Below, piece by piece: positions 4,676-5,399 of a DNA stretch of 5,399 nucleotides. The stretch spans positions 1-5,399 of the forward strand of contig ONWP01000261.1 of the NCBI GenBank assembly GCA_900321595.1, read 5' to 3'. Source of the DNA: an uncultured Eubacteriales bacterium. Lineage in GTDB: Bacteria > Bacillota > Clostridia > Oscillospirales > Acutalibacteraceae. Below the pieces are notes generated by a model. That model saw only the letters and a list, made by a program, of their open reading frames with translations. It searched no databases and had not been told where the DNA came from. The stretch's first letter is position 1; each line of letters starts with the position of its first letter. The translations under genes were made by a program, and so were the position numbers.

Positions 4676-5399
4676 TTACCGCACGCGCAGATCGGCCTTG
4701 TACGACAGGATCGACCAGTAGGACGTGCCGTCCGTGCTTTTGAGCGCGGCGATCAGCTCGCCCGTGCCGTCCACAGGGGCGGGATCCTCGCCTGAACTCC
4801 AGGACTCATACTCGATCGTGAAGCGGAAGCTGCCGTCGGCGAGACGTTCGCGGCCCGCGACGCGCGCGGTGATCCCGTCGGTCGCGCCGAAGGGATAGAC
4901 GCCGGCGCAGACGACGCCGTTCTCATACCGGACGAACGTCCCGTTGATGCTGTCCGCGGTCATCCTCGTGAAGTCGAGCGGCTTCGCGTTCAGCACGTTT
5001 TCCGCGACGAAATTGAGCTTTTCCGCGTCGTACGCGACACAGCGGCCGCCGAAGATGGGATCGATGTCATCGACCTCGACCGTGTCCGGTTCGCCGAACA
5101 GGAACGCGTACAGCGGGCAGACGTGGTACGTGAACATACGCGCCTCGGCGTCCGCGTTCGCGGGATCGAAGTCGATCAGGATGTGCGACGGGTCGTTTCG
5201 GTCGTACAGGAGGAACGTCCGGTTCAGCGTGTCGAGCAGCTGATACGCGTAAAAGTCGTTCCCGAGGGCGGCAAGCTCACGGTCTGACGGCTCCAGATAA
5301 CCGTTCGCGGCCGCTGGCTCCGTCTTCTGCGCGGTCGTCGTTTCCGTCCGCTGTTTTGAATTGGACGCCGCGGTCGTCGTTTCTGCGGGCGCGGCTGTC
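4676..5399 (-). CDS. Probable exported (lipo)protein of unknown function, N-terminus beyond the window
   Basis: The - strand frame is open from the right edge to the TAA at 4676-4678, giving about 240 C-terminal residues. The first Met in the window (5135-5137) is unlikely to be the start, because coherent coding continues 87 codons upstream. From the edge there is a Thr/Ala/Glu-rich linker of about 30 residues with ETTTA twice, then a soluble domain starting NGYLEPSD. It includes LLDTLNRTFLLYDR, FTYHVCPLYAF, KLNFVAENVLN, a C-terminal beta-rich part (FRFTIEYESWSS) and a closing SYWSILSYK. The linker style matches the lipoprotein at 2318-3160 and suggests the missing N-terminus carries a lipoprotein or other export signal. 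The domain loosely recalls C-terminal domains of clostridial lipoproteins, but I cannot name a family. It converges on the zinc-ribbon gene, with 88 bp between. Confidence 0.85.
   Translation of the reverse strand, partial: TAAPAETTTAASNSKQRTETTTAQKTEPAAANGYLEPSDRELAALGNDFYAYQLLDTLNRTFLLYDRNDPSHILIDFDPANADAEARMFTYHVCPLYAFLFGEPDTVEVDDIDPIFGGRCVAYDAEKLNFVAENVLNAKPLDFTRMTADSINGTFVRYENGVVCAGVYPFGATDGITARVAGRERLADGSFRFTIEYESWSSGEDPAPVDGTGELIAALKSTDGTSYWSILSYKADLRVR
5331..5383 (-). repeat. Two copies of a 14-nt direct repeat coding for ETTTA in the linker of the exported protein
   Basis: GCGGTCGTCGTTTC occurs at 5331-5344 and again, identically, at 5370-5383: a 39-nt period (13 codons). On the coding strand both copies give Glu-Thr-Thr-Thr-Ala. 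The linker was probably built by small in-frame duplication. More copies may lie beyond the window edge. Confidence 0.75.

Noticed and set aside
4367..4795. 142-codon + strand frame spanning the end of the zinc-ribbon gene and the convergent terminator
   Set aside because: It overlaps two better genes, crosses the terminator hairpin, and has no plausible ribosome binding site or domain.
4944..5243. 99-codon + strand frame opposite the exported protein
   Set aside because: Ser-rich shadow of a coherent - strand coding region that is open to the window edge.

Overview
The window looks like chromosomal DNA from a GC-rich member of the Clostridia (gut Oscillospiraceae/Ruminococcaceae type). This is inferred from three things: a two-gene ABC exporter with the linker insert typical of clostridial exporters, Gram-positive style lipoprotein and zinc-ribbon/membrane-anchored proteins, and AT-rich sigma-A promoters with AAAGGAG ribosome binding sites set in otherwise GC-rich sequence. 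No species assignment is possible from this sequence alone.

Layout. (1) 1-2212, + strand: the last 100 codons of one ABC exporter half-transporter, then a complete second half-transporter overlapping it by 8 bp. The first subunit has an altered Walker B and H-loop, and the second an altered signature motif. Together they look like a heterodimeric multidrug-type exporter with one degenerate and one canonical ATP site. (2) 2213-2317: a compact control region in which a hairpin with a T-tract (end of the ABC operon) is superimposed on the promoter of the next gene. Two perfect TGTAA/TTACA palindromes flank that promoter. (3) 2318-3160, +: a lipoprotein with an acidic linker and two beta-type (FxLYD-like) domains. 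(4) 3161-3378: a stem-loop, then a perfect-consensus TTGACA-17-TATAAT promoter. (5) 3379-4587, +: a membrane protein with a cytoplasmic zinc ribbon, an Ala/Pro-rich linker built from 60-bp tandem repeats, one transmembrane helix, and an outer part that appears homologous to the two-domain region of the preceding lipoprotein. (6) 4588-4675: a terminator between convergent genes. (7) 4676-5399, - strand: the C-terminal ~240 residues of a probable exported protein with a Thr/Ala/Glu linker, running off the right edge.

How the parts relate. The ABC pair is one translationally coupled operon. The next two genes each have their own promoter, but they appear to encode related surface domains on two different anchors (lipid versus transmembrane helix with a cytoplasmic zinc ribbon). 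The most interesting reading is a small envelope-associated module in which the zinc-ribbon protein could couple an extracytoplasmic event to the cytoplasm. That is inference; nothing in the sequence shows the ligand or function. No RNA genes, CRISPR arrays, insertion sequences or phage genes were seen.
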